Assembly (NCBI RefSeq): GCF_000142905.1
Contig: NW_013657626.1
Span: 1-64,000, forward strand
Source: Thecamonas trahens ATCC 50062
Lineage: Eukaryota > Apusozoa > Apusomonadida > Apusomonadidae
Direction of reading: 5' to 3'
DNA: 64,000 nt
Made by a program: the position numbers and the translations under genes
Notes under the pieces: generated by a model
What the model saw: only the letters and a program-made list of their open reading frames with translations
The model's database searches: none
Told to the model about the DNA's origin: nothing
Part shown: positions 28,091 through 38,842 of the stretch, in pieces
Position numbering within the stretch: position 1 is the first letter of the stretch
How the letters are laid out: the number at the start of each line of letters is the position of its first letter

Positions 28091-31000
28091 ATGCGTCACC
28101 CTTTCCTTTTCCCTTCCACCACCTTTCTCGTGGCCGCCTTGCTCGTTGCCACAATGGCAATTCCGGCTGGCAGCGCTTGCAACGTTACTCTTGCTCACGG
28201 CAGCACTCTCGCCGACCTCAAATTAGCTATTGAAAGTGCGCCACTCTCGCCATCATGTGCAACGCCCTACGTTGTTTGTTTGGAAGCTATGATATCTGAC
28301 GACTGCTCAACCATGACCACGGGCGTTCTTGTTCCTCCTGCGCTCTCGATGACTCTGCGTGGAGAGTTCAGCAACAACACCGTCAACGCTGTCGGCATCA
28401 ACTGCACCGGCTACATCGCCCCGAATATCCTTTTTGACCTCGCCCCTCTTCCTGGCATCATCTTTACCATCGACTCGATGACGTTCGTTGGCTTTGAGAC
28501 CTCGCACTGGAAACCAGGTGGTATCGTCCGTGTCAGCGGCGCTTCTTCCACCGGTGCAATTGTCGTCCAAAACGTCACTGTCGACTACATCACCGCGCGG
28601 ATGGGTGCTATCGTCGGCGTCGACGGCAATGCTCATGACGGTGAGATCCACATCAGCAACTCAGACTTCTCCCACATCTCGGTCTCTTCTCAGGGCGGCC
28701 TGGTCTTTATCCCCGAGTCCGCCTTTGGCTGGCACGTCACCATGCGCAACATCCGAGTCTCCCACGCCTTTGCCCCTGCTGGTGCCGCCGTCGCGTTTGT
28801 CCGCCACTCACACCTTGTTGTCGACGGCGGCTCGACCTTTGTCGACACCCATGCCGAGAGCGGCTTTGCCGGAGCTGTTCAAGTCAGCAACGGATCGCTT
28901 GTCATGGCCCATGTCTCCTTCGATGACTGCTCCAGCACCTTTACCGGCTGTGTGGGTGTCACCGGTGCCGACGGCGTGGTCACCAACGTCACCGTCGTCC
29001 GTGCGCATTCTACCCAGGGCGATGGCGCAGCTTTCTCGGTCGTAAGCGACTGTCCGCTCAACGCCTCACTCACGCTTACCGACGTCTCGGTCACCTACTC
29101 GGAGGCGCGCCATGGCGGCGCAGTCCGGGTTTATGGCATGGCAGACTGCGCGCCGCCAAGACTAATCATCGCGCGCAGCACCTTTGCCCACAACGTTGGC
29201 CGCCTCCGTGCTGGCGCTATCAACGTTGGCAACGGCATGGTTGTCATCGACAACTCTGTCATCGTCAACAACACCTCGCCGCTTGGCAGTGCCATCTACA
29301 CCAACGCCATGCTTGCCGGGTCGGCGGTCACCAACTCGCTCATCACGGACAACCTCTCCACCGACAATGCCGCCACGGCCTCAGCTGTTTTTCTCGGCGC
29401 AGGCTCGCTCGTCGACTTTGCCGACTCGGCAATCTGCAGTAATCGCGCCCCGCCGTGCCGCAATGACATCTCCGCCGGGGCGCCGTACGTCCTCAATCTC
29501 AGCGGCGGGACGACCGAGGCTGAGCGTCCTTGCCTACACGGCCGTGTCGCATCCTGCCTCCCTGGCCCCTCCCTCAACCTCACATGCGTTGCATGCCACA
29601 AAGGCTGGGCCGGGCCCCGCTGCTCGCGACGCGCGCACTGCGTCAACCCCAGCGGCGATGTTGAGTGTGCAAGCAGTGATGTGCAGTGCTTCGAGTGTGA
29701 GGCCGGCTACGGTCGCACCTTTTTCAAGAGCATCTGCGAAGAGTGTGTCGCCGCAGAAAGCAAGTACTTTGTCTCACCCACTGTGCCGTGTGGCATCTGC
29801 GACGAAAACTGCCTCGACTGCACCGGCAGCCCTTCCAACTGCACCGCCTGTGTCTCGCATCTGATGCTCTCGGCCCCGGGCGTGAACGGGATCCGGGTCT
29901 GTCAACCGCCGCCACCACCGCCGCCGCCGCCATTGCCACCGCCGCCATCGCCACCGCCGCCTCCCTGCATCCCACCGGCAGCTGTGGATGACTGCGGCGT
30001 GTGCTCGGGGCCGGGCACAGGCCACGTCGCCAACTCGGACAAGGACGTGTGCGACGTGTGCTTTGGCGGCGGAAGCAGCATCGACGCCTGCGGCGTCTGC
30101 TTTGGCTCCGATGCTTGCGTTGATGCCTGCAGCGTTGCATGGGGTGACAACAGCACATGTGCCGGCTGCGACGGTGTTCCGCATTCAGGCCGTGTCCGTG
30201 ATGTGTGCGGCGAGTGCGGCGGGGACGGCTCGTCTTGTCTCGGCTGTGACGGCGTTCCTGTCCCGCTAGGTGGCGCTCACTACGATGCCTGTGGTGTGTG
30301 TGGCGGGAGTGCCTCGGGCGTGTGTGTCGCCTCGTGCGACAACTCGACGTTGACCCCGGTTGTCTTTGACTGCGCTGGCATCTGCAACGGCTCGGCCTTT
30401 GTGGACTCGTGTGGTGTGTGTGTGGGCGGAACCACGGGCCGAGCCCCACTAATGCACCGCGATGGCTGCGGGGACTGCTTCCAGCGGTGTGAAGGCTGTG
30501 ACACAGGCGTCTTTGCCGATTTGTGTGGCGTCTGTGGCGGCGACGACTCGACCTGTGCTGGCTGTGACGGCCTGGGGGGTACCATCGACGTCTGCGGCGT
30601 TTGTGCCGGAAACGGAAGTACGTGTGCCCTATCGTGTGATCCCTCGCTGGGCCACGCCGTCGCATACGACTGCAACGGCGTGTGTGGTGGCAGCGCGCTC
30701 AACTCCGAGTGCGGTATGTGCGTGGGCGGAACGACTGGCATTCCGCCTGCCGCCTTTATCGACTCGTGCGGCAAGTGCTTTCGCGGCAACGCTGATGTCG
30801 ACGCGTGTGGCGTGTGCTTTGGTAACAACGCCGATCGCGACGCCTGCGGCGTGTGCCACGGCGCCAATGCAGCGCTCGACTCATGCGGGATCTGCTTTGG
30901 TGGCGGTAGGTTCGAGGATGTGTGCGGGGTGTGCTACGGCAACAGCACTTTGTGCGCCGGCTGCGATGCCGTCGTCAAGTCGGGCCTCGTCTATGACGAC

Positions 31001-32254
31001 TGCGGCGTGTGCGGCGGCGATGGGGGCTCGTGCACGGTGGCGTCCGCTGCAAAAGCCTGGAGCTCGCAAGCCCTTGTCATTGCTACAGCTACGGTCGGGA
31101 GCTGTATTGCCGGTGTCGTCGCAGCCGTAATCGCCGCGCTGGCGGCCAAGCGCCGGCGAGTCCAGTCGGCGTACGTGGCGGCCAAGATGGCGACCGAAGG
31201 CGAGACTGCGCCTCACGGCAAAGTTGCAGTCCTCATCACTGACGTTCAGTCGTCGACCCACCTATGGGAGGCACACCCATCCGCCATGGTGGCTGCCATC
31301 GACGCCCACAATGACGCCTTTCGCCGTCTCCTCGCCCGCCACGGCGGATACGAGGTGCGGACCGAGGGCGACTCATTTGTGGTTGTCTTTGCTGATGCGG
31401 CTGCCGCTGTCGCTGCTGCCGTCGACATCCAACGCGAGCTCATGGAGCTTGACTGGCCTGAAGAGCTCCTTGTCGACAGCCTTGTCCCCACCGTCGATCA
31501 TGTGTGGGTCGGCTTGCGAGTCCGGATGGGCATCTCTCTGGCGACGGTCGCGCGGACTTGGGTGGCGCGGACGGAGCGGTTCACCTACGAGGGTCCCGGC
31601 ATGGTCGATGCGCAGATGATTGGCGATTGTGGGTGTGGCGGCCAGGTGGTTGTCGACGCCGACGTCGCCACTGCCGCAACCGCAGCCGGCTTTCATCTCG
31701 AACGCCTCGGCAACTACTCTGCGCCGTCGTCGAGCAAGGCGTACGAGCTCTGGCAAGTCATCATCAAGGACCTCACTCACTTGCGTGGCCTCGATGCCTC
31801 CAGCATCCGCGGCCTTGCCCGTCTCGCTTCGGCCAGCTCGTCGAGCTCGATCGCAGACCCGCCGTCATTGACTAGCACTCCTCCGCAACCACCGCTTTCT
31901 TGTCCGCTCCCTCCCGTCCTGGGCCCACAAGGCCTCTCCATCTCGCAGCCCGATAGCAGGGCCTTGCTCTCAAGAATACGGAACCATCGGAGCGCAAGCG
32001 CCGTCGCTCTCACTACCGCGTACGCAAGCCAGGACGAAGACTCGTCCATCAAGCCGGGCACCCATCGCAGCGGAACTCCGACGCGCAGCCGTCGCAACCT
32101 GCGTCGCAACTCGCGCAACTATAGCCCTGGCTCGAGCCCCACCACCGACCGCATCACGCGCGTTTCCAGCCTTCGTCGCTTCTCATCTCGGCGCATCTCG
32201 CCGGCTTCTACGCTCACCTCCAAGTCGAACAACTCTTCGCAAGACGGCGCGTAG
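28091..32254 (+). CDS. Receptor-type class III nucleotide cyclase-like protein with CGVC-repeat ectodomain
   Basis: A 1387-residue single-exon protein. In order: a signal peptide (1-29); a repetitive beta-helix-like region with many N-glycosylation sites (about 30-480); Cys-rich EGF/furin-like segments (about 515-600); a polyproline hinge (about 607-628); a long run of DACGVC/DSCGVC-GG repeats (630-985); one membrane helix (about 992-1015); then a class III adenylate/guanylate cyclase domain (about 1043-1220). The first metal Asp is in VLITDVQSSTHLWE and the second in TEGDSFVVVF. The usual base-specifying Lys is Arg (VRTEGD). In YEGPGMVDAQMI the usual Asn and Arg of the transition state are Val and Met. 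So the layout is that of a ligand-sensing cyclase, but catalytic activity is doubtful. The Ser-rich C-terminal tail is about 160 residues. Confidence 0.87.
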   Translation: MRHPFLFPSTTFLVAALLVATMAIPAGSACNVTLAHGSTLADLKLAIESAPLSPSCATPYVVCLEAMISDDCSTMTTGVLVPPALSMTLRGEFSNNTVNAVGINCTGYIAPNILFDLAPLPGIIFTIDSMTFVGFETSHWKPGGIVRVSGASSTGAIVVQNVTVDYITARMGAIVGVDGNAHDGEIHISNSDFSHISVSSQGGLVFIPESAFGWHVTMRNIRVSHAFAPAGAAVAFVRHSHLVVDGGSTFVDTHAESGFAGAVQVSNGSLVMAHVSFDDCSSTFTGCVGVTGADGVVTNVTVVRAHSTQGDGAAFSVVSDCPLNASLTLTDVSVTYSEARHGGAVRVYGMADCAPPRLIIARSTFAHNVGRLRAGAINVGNGMVVIDNSVIVNNTSPLGSAIYTNAMLAGSAVTNSLITDNLSTDNAATASAVFLGAGSLVDFADSAICSNRAPPCRNDISAGAPYVLNLSGGTTEAERPCLHGRVASCLPGPSLNLTCVACHKGWAGPRCSRRAHCVNPSGDVECASSDVQCFECEAGYGRTFFKSICEECVAAESKYFVSPTVPCGICDENCLDCTGSPSNCTACVSHLMLSAPGVNGIRVCQPPPPPPPPPLPPPPSPPPPPCIPPAAVDDCGVCSGPGTGHVANSDKDVCDVCFGGGSSIDACGVCFGSDACVDACSVAWGDNSTCAGCDGVPHSGRVRDVCGECGGDGSSCLGCDGVPVPLGGAHYDACGVCGGSASGVCVASCDNSTLTPVVFDCAGICNGSAFVDSCGVCVGGTTGRAPLMHRDGCGDCFQRCEGCDTGVFADLCGVCGGDDSTCAGCDGLGGTIDVCGVCAGNGSTCALSCDPSLGHAVAYDCNGVCGGSALNSECGMCVGGTTGIPPAAFIDSCGKCFRGNADVDACGVCFGNNADRDACGVCHGANAALDSCGICFGGGRFEDVCGVCYGNSTLCAGCDAVVKSGLVYDDCGVCGGDGGSCTVASAAKAWSSQALVIATATVGSCIAGVVAAVIAALAAKRRRVQSAYVAAKMATEGETAPHGKVAVLITDVQSSTHLWEAHPSAMVAAIDAHNDAFRRLLARHGGYEVRTEGDSFVVVFADAAAAVAAAVDIQRELMELDWPEELLVDSLVPTVDHVWVGLRVRMGISLATVARTWVARTERFTYEGPGMVDAQMIGDCGCGGQVVVDADVATAATAAGFHLERLGNYSAPSSSKAYELWQVIIKDLTHLRGLDASSIRGLARLASASSSSSIADPPSLTSTPPQPPLSCPLPPVLGPQGLSISQPDSRALLSRIRNHRSASAVALTTAYASQDEDSSIKPGTHRSGTPTRSRRNLRRNSRNYSPGSSPTTDRITRVSSLRRFSSRRISPASTLTSKSNNSSQDGA

Positions 32255-32680
32255 ATCGCTTGCTCGAGGCCAAAGTCTATCCTTGGTGTGAAACAGCCCA
32301 CCATGTTTGTTTCATGGCGTTGACCACCTCGGAACAGACATACACAGAACAAAAAGACTACAGTCCCTCACAATACCACAATTATTCATCCGCAGAAAAA
32401 AAATGGGAATGTGTGACCGACCACAAACGTTGTCCCAAACCGTTTTGAGGGTCAGCTTGGGTCAGCCGCAGCAAGCAAAGCATGTTGGCAGGAGACGCCG
32501 TGCCGCGACACCCAAGCCGATCATATCTCACCCACCCACCCCACCCCCTACCACCGCCACCGCCACCGCTACACCCACCCACACACGCACACCCCGCCAC
32601 TCTTGCCACCCGCCCCACCACCCCCACCACCACCACCACCTCACTACCCGCTACCCACCCCCCCACCCTCCCACTATCCC
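32255..32680. other. Intergenic C-rich promoter region of the histidine kinase gene
   Basis: About 425 bp. The first 200 bp is mixed sequence after the cyclase stop; an A-rich stretch (AGAAAAAAAATGGG near 32394) is the only A run. From 32520 on it is C-rich with CCACC runs, leading into the kinase start. No further gene seen. Confidence 0.5.
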
Positions 32681-32921
32681 ATGTCTTGCCCCTTGGGATT
32701 CACTTCGGGTAGCCGACCTGGAGGAGGTGCGGTAGAGGCCACGGGCGGTGGTCGCGGCGACGAACAAGGCCAAGCACAACAACACCATTCATCACGGACA
32801 GCCAACGAGACCACGAGTACCACCACCACCACCACCACCACCACCACCACCGCTGCCACCACCAACACCGATGCCACTACAGCCGCAGCATCCCCAAATC
32901 CATCACCACCATCATCATCAC

Positions 32922-32952
<31 letters not shown>

Positions 32953-35900
32953 GTCATGTTCACCTGCTTCGGTCAAGGGCACAGCAAAGTCTGCCATCAT
33001 CGACAAGATTGAAAGTGGCCCAGCAGGAGACGGATCGTATCGTCCCTTGCTCAAGACATCTGATGACGACGTCGATGACGACGTCGACGATGGCGATGGG
33101 GACGGTGTTGATGATCCTAGCTTGCTCATATCACTGTTCGTGGAGGATTTGTCGTCGGATGGCAACTCGCTACCGGCCGTTCTCAACTCGTCAGGCATCA
33201 ATGCCGAGTCGCTGGCGAGCTTCCTCAACTCGGTCTCGATGGACCATGCCTCCAGCACGCTCTCGACCATCGGGTCTACCGACAACGAAGGCCTTAGCGA
33301 CGACGTCAAGCTCGTGCTGCAGAATATTGGCGAAGTGACGACCGAGAGTGATACCGATGATGACGACGAGTTGCGGGCCGCCCGCGAACTGGAAGCACGT
33401 CAGTCGGGGTATGTGGTCGACTCGCCGACATCCGGCAACATTTGGTGGCCCAAGCTCCAGTCGCACAAGGTCTCGCTCTCGGAGGAAGACCTTGTGCTTA
33501 TGGCCGACGACCCGGTTGAGTATCTGAAGCGGCGGAGTGGGCGCGTAACCGAGTGCATCATCCACGCCCAGGCGCAGTGCCTGATTGACACGCCGGCGGC
33601 GCAAGTCTTCGGCACGCTCCTCGAGGCTATTCTCACCTTGACCGACTCGGAGTACGGGTTCATCGGCGAGATCGTCGACGTCAAGGGCGAGCCAGTCCTG
33701 CTCACCCACGCCATCACCAACATTGCGTGGAACGACCAGATGCGCGAGTACTACGACAACCAGATTGCCACCAAGGGTGGCTTTGTCTTTGACAATCTCA
33801 ACACGCTCTTTGGCCGAGTCATGATCACCGGCGAACCGTACATTGCCAACTCGCCCGACACCGACGAGTTCCGCTCGCCGGCCGGTCGGCCCGAGGGCCA
33901 TCCGCCGCTCAACGCCTTCCTCGGCGTCCCGCTCAAGCACGGCGGCGAACTTGTCGGCATGGTCGGCGTCGCCAACCGGCCGGTCGGCTACACCTCGCAC
34001 GTCGTCGAGTTTCTCGAACCTCTCCTCCTCACTGTCGGCAACATTGTCACCTCGTTCCGCAACCAGCGCATGCGCCAGTTTGCAGAGTCCGAAGTGGAGC
34101 GGATGAAGAACAGGTTGGAGCGGACCGTCCGCCGGCGAACCCGCGCCCTGCGCCACAAGAATACCCTCCTCCGCGCCGCTGTCATCAAGCGCATGGAGAT
34201 GGAGCGGATCGCCATCACGTTTGCAAAGACCCAGTCGGCCTTCCTCGCCAAGATGTCCCACGAGATCCGCACCCCGCTCAACGGTGTCATCGGCATGTCC
34301 GAGCTGCTCGAGCTCTCGCCGCTCAACGCCCAGCAGCGAGTCTATGTCTCTACCATCCGCTCCTCCGCCAACTCGCTCCAGGCTGTCATCTCGGACGTCC
34401 TCGACTTTTCTAAGATCGAGTCAGACAACCTCTCGCTCGAGGCCATCGCCTTCTCGCCCGTCGAGCTCATCGAGCAGTCGGCCCAGATTGTCGGGCCCAA
34501 GGCCGAGAGCAAGGGTATCGGCCTCGTCGCACACGTCTCGCCGGCCACCGCGCTCACTGTCGTCGGCGACCCGTCGCGTCTCAAGCAGGTCATCCTCAAC
34601 CTCGTCAACAACGCCGTCAAGTTTACCTCTGTCGGCCGCGTCGTCATCCACGTTGTGCCAACCGAGACTTCGTCAACGACCCAGAACCTTCGCATCACCA
34701 TCGAAGACACCGGCATCGGAATCTCCGATGAGCAGCTCGATCGCCTCTTCCAGCCCTACCGCCAGGCCGAGGCCTCCATCGCCCGCATGTACGGCGGAAC
34801 AGGCCTCGGTCTCGTCATCTCCAAGAAGATAGTCGAGCTCATGGGCGGCTCCATCACTGTCGAGTCCACCGTCGACGTCGGCACCTCGTTCATCGTCGAC
34901 ATCCCGTTTGCGCTCCGCGCCGACAGCCTCGCCCCCGGTCCGTCGGCGCTCGGCGGGCCCAACTCGACCTCGGTCGACAACTCGATCTCCACAGACTCGG
35001 CTGTCTCCTCACTCATGTCTTTGCTCACCATCCGGGATCGCATCGCCGACCTGCGATTTGTTGGCAAGCGCGCGCTGCTGGTCGAGGCCGACCCCGTCGC
35101 CTCGTCAGCCATGGAACTTTACTGCTCCACCATCGGCTTTGAGGTCGAAACCGCAGAATCCGGCATGCGCGCCATGCTCGCTGTCGCCAAGGACACAGCC
35201 ACCGCCAAGGCCATCCTCGACAAGCGGCCATACGCCTACATTTTTATCTCCACCGAGCTTGGTGACGTTGCCGCTGACGCCCTCGCCGAGCAGCTGCAGC
35301 ACATGCCCGAGCCGCCGACCGCCAAGATTGTCGTCATGTCGTCGTACGAGAAGCTCAACGCCCGCTGGGAGGTCGTCTTTGATGCCACCCTTGTGCGGCC
35401 CATGCTCCCGCACACCGTCCACGACGCCATCACCATGACCTTGACAACCGGCTCAGCCCACGGATGGCTTTCGGTCGGCTCTGATTCAAGCTTTGTCACC
35501 CGGCTCGCTCCCTTTGACTCGTCCACCACCAACGTTGCTGCCATCATCCGCCTCAAGATGCTCCTGCCCGACGCATTTAACGTCATCATCGTCGACGACA
35601 ACCAGACTAACCTTGACGTGGCCCAGCTCATGCTCTCCCGTTTGCGGCTCACCGCCGAGGCCGAAAGCGACCCAGAAGTGGCGCTTGACAAGATCGTCGC
35701 CAACTCGTACGATCTCGTACTCCTCGACTGCTACATGCCGTCGCTCTCGGGCTACGAATTGACCAAGCGGCTGCGCGAGGCCGAAGCTGAGCTGCACCCC
35801 TCGCGCCACACCCGCGTCATCGCCATGTCTGCCGCAGTCATGTCGCAAGAAGTCGAAAAGTGCATGGACGCCGGCATGGACGGCTTCATCGCAAAGCCGC

Positions 35901-36871
35901 TCTTTCTCGACGCTCTCTTCTCCATGCTCTGCAAGGAGCTCGAGGGCTACCACGCCGCCATCGAGTCTGCGCTCGTCAACGGTGACTACGCCCCCGAGTA
36001 CTCGGCCTCAATCTCGCAGTCCAACTCGGTCTCGACCGCAATGACCCTTCTCCAAAAGCCCAGCGACAAGGCCTTGCGTGAGCCTGCTGTCGCCTCTGGC
36101 TCATCGTCAGGCTCAGACTCGGACTCGGACTCGGACTCGGACATGGACTCGGACTCGGGGCGGCTGGCGCGCCTTTCGTACGACTCCAAGCAGAACTCGA
36201 TGTGCTCGGCCTCGGTCCCGTCGCTCTGCTCAGCGTCGATCGAAAAAGTTGATGTCACCCTTGCTGCCGCCACCGTCATCCTTGCCGAGGCGCCCAAGCA
36301 CATCTACGACGCGCCGCTGTCCGCCGACTCGAGTACGTCATCCGCCTCATTGTCCAGTGATGACCGGGACCGCAAGTCGAAGCGGAAGAAGAAGCGCAAG
36401 AGAAAGAAGAGCAAGAGGAAGCTCAAGTCTAAGATCCCGAGCGCCTCCTCGCCGGTCCCGGGCATGGATGTCGTGCCCCCACTCGTTTCCCCAAAGACGA
36501 CCACGGTGGATGCCACGTCAAAGTCCACGCTTTTGCTCGGCTCTGCCAAGCCGGCCAGTCGCAATCCGTCGTCGAGTTCGGAAACGGTGACAACCTCATC
36601 CGAAGCCGATCTGGCCTCGATCGACTCAGGCTCAACCGTGGAGACAATGTCGCTGCACATGGAACAGGCACCGGTCCGACGGCGGCTGCCCAGGAAGCTG
36701 CCACCGGTTCCCGAGTCGTCCATGTCACGCAGCGCCATGTCGGAGCCGCCCGTGCCACAGAAGAAGGCCCGGCCCAAGGCCCGCCGCAACGAGCGCGATC
36801 CGACCTGGATCTACGTCGCCCTCATTCTCGCTGTCACCGTTATCGTCAACAAGCTCATCGACCGGATGTAG
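32681..36871 (+). CDS. Hybrid sensor histidine kinase: GAF, HisKA, HATPase, two receiver-type domains, C-terminal membrane anchor
   Basis: A 1396-residue protein; I choose the Met at 32681 because upstream codons are polyproline leader. After Thr, Ser and Asp low-complexity runs comes a GAF-like sensor (about 300-456). HisKA follows, with FLAKMSHEIRTPLNGVIGM (phosphoacceptor His near 527). HATPase_c (630-740) has its N box (LVNNAVKF), G1 (DTGIGI) and G2 (GGTGLGL). A receiver-like fold (793-923) has YIFIST where the phosphorylatable Asp should be, so it is a pseudo-receiver. The second receiver (967-1085) is intact: IIVDDNQTN, LLDCYMP (Asp near 1014) and MSAAVM, then KPL. After a Ser/Lys-rich linker it ends in one hydrophobic helix, WIYVALILAVTVIVNKLI, followed by DRM. 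It is predicted to start a His-Asp phosphorelay from a cytosolic-facing, tail-anchored position. Confidence 0.92.
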
Positions 36872-36910
36872 TTTACCAACCAGCAGCGGTAGCCTAGGCC
36901 AGCCATACGC

Positions 36911-37528
36911 TCACTTTGTCGTGTTGAGCTCGGCAATGACGTGCTTCAGCACGTCCGACGTAGGGACAGACGCATCAAATGAGCCGACAAGCTTGCCGCG
37001 GCGGGAGAAGAGGACGCGATGGAAGACGCCGGCCGGGATCAGCTCGGGCTTCTCCTTCAGCTCGCGTGCAACGAACCGATAGATAGAGCTCGGCTTCTCG
37101 CCAATATCAGCAACTTCTGTCAACGGCAGCGTCACGCCCATGTTGTGGACCTCTTCCCTCAGCGCCTCGCGATCAAGCTCCTCACTTCCATCGACTCCCT
37201 CGACAGGCGAGGCCAGCACAAAGAGACCCTTTGACCTCAGCTCTTGCCACATTGCCTCCAGTTCCGGAATGTGACTCGCCGCCGCTTTTTCCACAACGCC
37301 ATCATTTGCCCGAACTTTTGAATGAAGCGCAAAGGTTGTCGTCAGCAGAACCTTGCCCGTCAAGTAGTACATGGGCAGGTGCATACCATCGAGGGTGTCC
37401 ACAGCCACGCCCTCGGCGTAGAGCGACTTGCCCCAACCAAGCGGAGGCTCATGCGAGTAGCTACTGGCCCTCCTCCGCACCGCTCCTTCAACCATACGCC
37501 TCACTCCGCCAATTCCCGCCCTCAGCAT
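36911..37528 (-). CDS. Glutathione peroxidase-like protein lacking catalytic residues, probably mitochondrial
   Basis: A 205-residue protein with an Arg-rich N-terminus free of acids for 13 residues (MLRAGIGGVRRM), like a mitochondrial targeting peptide. The rest follows the glutathione peroxidase fold: GKVLLTTTFA, LEAMWQELRSKGLFVLASP, then a conserved SSIYRF and a final FSRRGKLVGSFDASV. Every active-site position looks changed. The Cys/Sec loop reads ALHSKVR, the Gln motif reads EGVDGSEE, and the Trp-Asn motif reads VFHRVL. I infer a redox-inactive family member, perhaps structural or a sensor; a divergent thioredoxin-fold protein is the alternative. Its stop lies 39 bp from the convergent histidine kinase stop. 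Confidence 0.65.
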   Translation of the reverse strand: MLRAGIGGVRRMVEGAVRRRASSYSHEPPLGWGKSLYAEGVAVDTLDGMHLPMYYLTGKVLLTTTFALHSKVRANDGVVEKAAASHIPELEAMWQELRSKGLFVLASPVEGVDGSEELDREALREEVHNMGVTLPLTEVADIGEKPSSIYRFVARELKEKPELIPAGVFHRVLFSRRGKLVGSFDASVPTSDVLKHVIAELNTTK

Positions 37529-37911
37529 GCTCTACGTCAAGTGTATGCCCATACCCATCCCCTTTGCCACCTGCCTCTTGTTCGTGACCGTGATCGTGAT
37601 CGTGATCGTGATCTCTCGCCAGGTCGTCATCGATCGGGCGAGTGGGGAGGGAGCAAGGAAGGACGGGCTCCAATAGCACGACGACAGCTACGGTCTGATG
37701 GCCATGCATGCCGACACTTGCTTCACCCGCTACCGCTCGAACGTCATCGAGTTCGGGTTCGGGTTCGGGTTCGCCATCATACGCCAGGTCGTCACCGATC
37801 CGGCGGGCGGGCAAAGGGGCGAGCGGACAGGCGGCGGCAACGAGCAGCAGCAGCTTGCAGGACACGGACCACTTCTCGCCGCTTACCACAGTTGTTGGAC
37901 TGGGTGACAAC
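37529..37911. other. Divergent promoter region with GTGATC and GGTTCG simple repeats
   Basis: About 380 bp between the GPx-like gene (-) and the cyclophilin gene (+). It carries a CGTGAT hexamer run (about 37588-37612) and a GGTTCG hexamer run (37755-37775). The cyclophilin frame is open back to 37708, so a longer N-terminus cannot be excluded. Confidence 0.5.
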
Positions 37912-38808
37912 ATGACGACTGAGAGCGGACGTGTTTTTTATGCCAATGAAAACGTAGGCGTCGTCACGCAAGGTCGTTTGGTGGCGGTAGCCCTCGCCGC
38001 TTGTTTGGTGCTCTTTATTTGGTGGTTGGCGGCAGGCGGTGGTGGCTTTCATCCTGTTCCCACACGCTCTGCTCAAGGTGAACGACATGACATGGAAGAG
38101 ATTGGTGATGGTAGTCGCAAGGATGATGGTGTTGTTGAAAGTGCGGCTATTGGTGGGAAGAACAGCGGCATCGCCTCTATTTCGGCCACGGGCAAGGACA
38201 AGGCCGTATCAAGTGATGATGCTGCCGTTCTCGCGGAGGAGGACGATGGCTTTGCGGGCAAGGTATACACGCCGAGTAAGCCTGGAAGGAGCATGGTCTG
38301 GCTCGATGTCGAGATCGATGGTGCTGCCGCAGGTCGGGTCGTCGCTGAGATTCTCGATGACGTTGTGCCCAAGACCGCTGCAAACTTTGTCGGCCTCTGC
38401 AAGGGGACCGAGCTTCCCAATGGCAAGACGCTGACCTTTGCTGGCCACAACTGCCATCGCATCATTGACGGATTCATTGTTCAGTGCGGCGACATCACCC
38501 GTGGTGACGGCCGCGGCGGCCGCTCCATCTACCCGAGCGGGTCGTTTGACGACGAGCCCGCCGGCCTCGCCCTCAAGCACAACGCGCGGTACTTGCTGCA
38601 GATGGCCAACGCCGGGCCAAACACAAACGGATCGCAGTTCTGCTTCATGCTCAACCCAGCGCCGCATCTTAATGGCCACCACGTCGTCTTTGGCCACGTT
38701 GTCGACGGCTTTGACGTCGTTGACGCCATGGAGACTGCTGGCACCCAGTCGGGTGTCCCGTCCAAGACCGTCACGATTATCCGGACCGGTGTCATCTCCA
38801 CTCCGTAG
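37912..38808 (+). CDS. Membrane-anchored cyclophilin-type peptidyl-prolyl isomerase
   Basis: A 298-residue protein from the Met at 37912. A short cytosolic segment precedes one membrane helix (about 23-43, LVAVALAACLVLFIWWLAA). A linker follows, then the cyclophilin domain (about 125-298). Active-site features are CHRIIDGFIVQCGD (Arg and Phe present), LLQMANAGPNTNGSQF and the HVVFGHV strand. The Trp that binds cyclosporin in human cyclophilin A is replaced: the site reads PHLNGHHVVFG. Isomerase activity is therefore likely, but cyclosporin binding may be weak. Orientation suggests a type II protein with the catalytic domain in the secretory lumen. The stop lies 34 bp from the convergent acyltransferase stop. 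An in-frame Met at 37708 is an alternative start. Confidence 0.88.
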   Translation: MTTESGRVFYANENVGVVTQGRLVAVALAACLVLFIWWLAAGGGGFHPVPTRSAQGERHDMEEIGDGSRKDDGVVESAAIGGKNSGIASISATGKDKAVSSDDAAVLAEEDDGFAGKVYTPSKPGRSMVWLDVEIDGAAAGRVVAEILDDVVPKTAANFVGLCKGTELPNGKTLTFAGHNCHRIIDGFIVQCGDITRGDGRGGRSIYPSGSFDDEPAGLALKHNARYLLQMANAGPNTNGSQFCFMLNPAPHLNGHHVVFGHVVDGFDVVDAMETAGTQSGVPSKTVTIIRTGVISTP

Positions 38809-38842
38809 CGGTGCTCGACAAACGAGAAGCAAGACATGCATG

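Noticed and set aside
29724-30665. Arg/His-rich minus-strand frame opposite the cyclase ectodomain
   Set aside because: It is the complement of CGVC-repeat codons; no domain, and the plus-strand frame is clearly coding.
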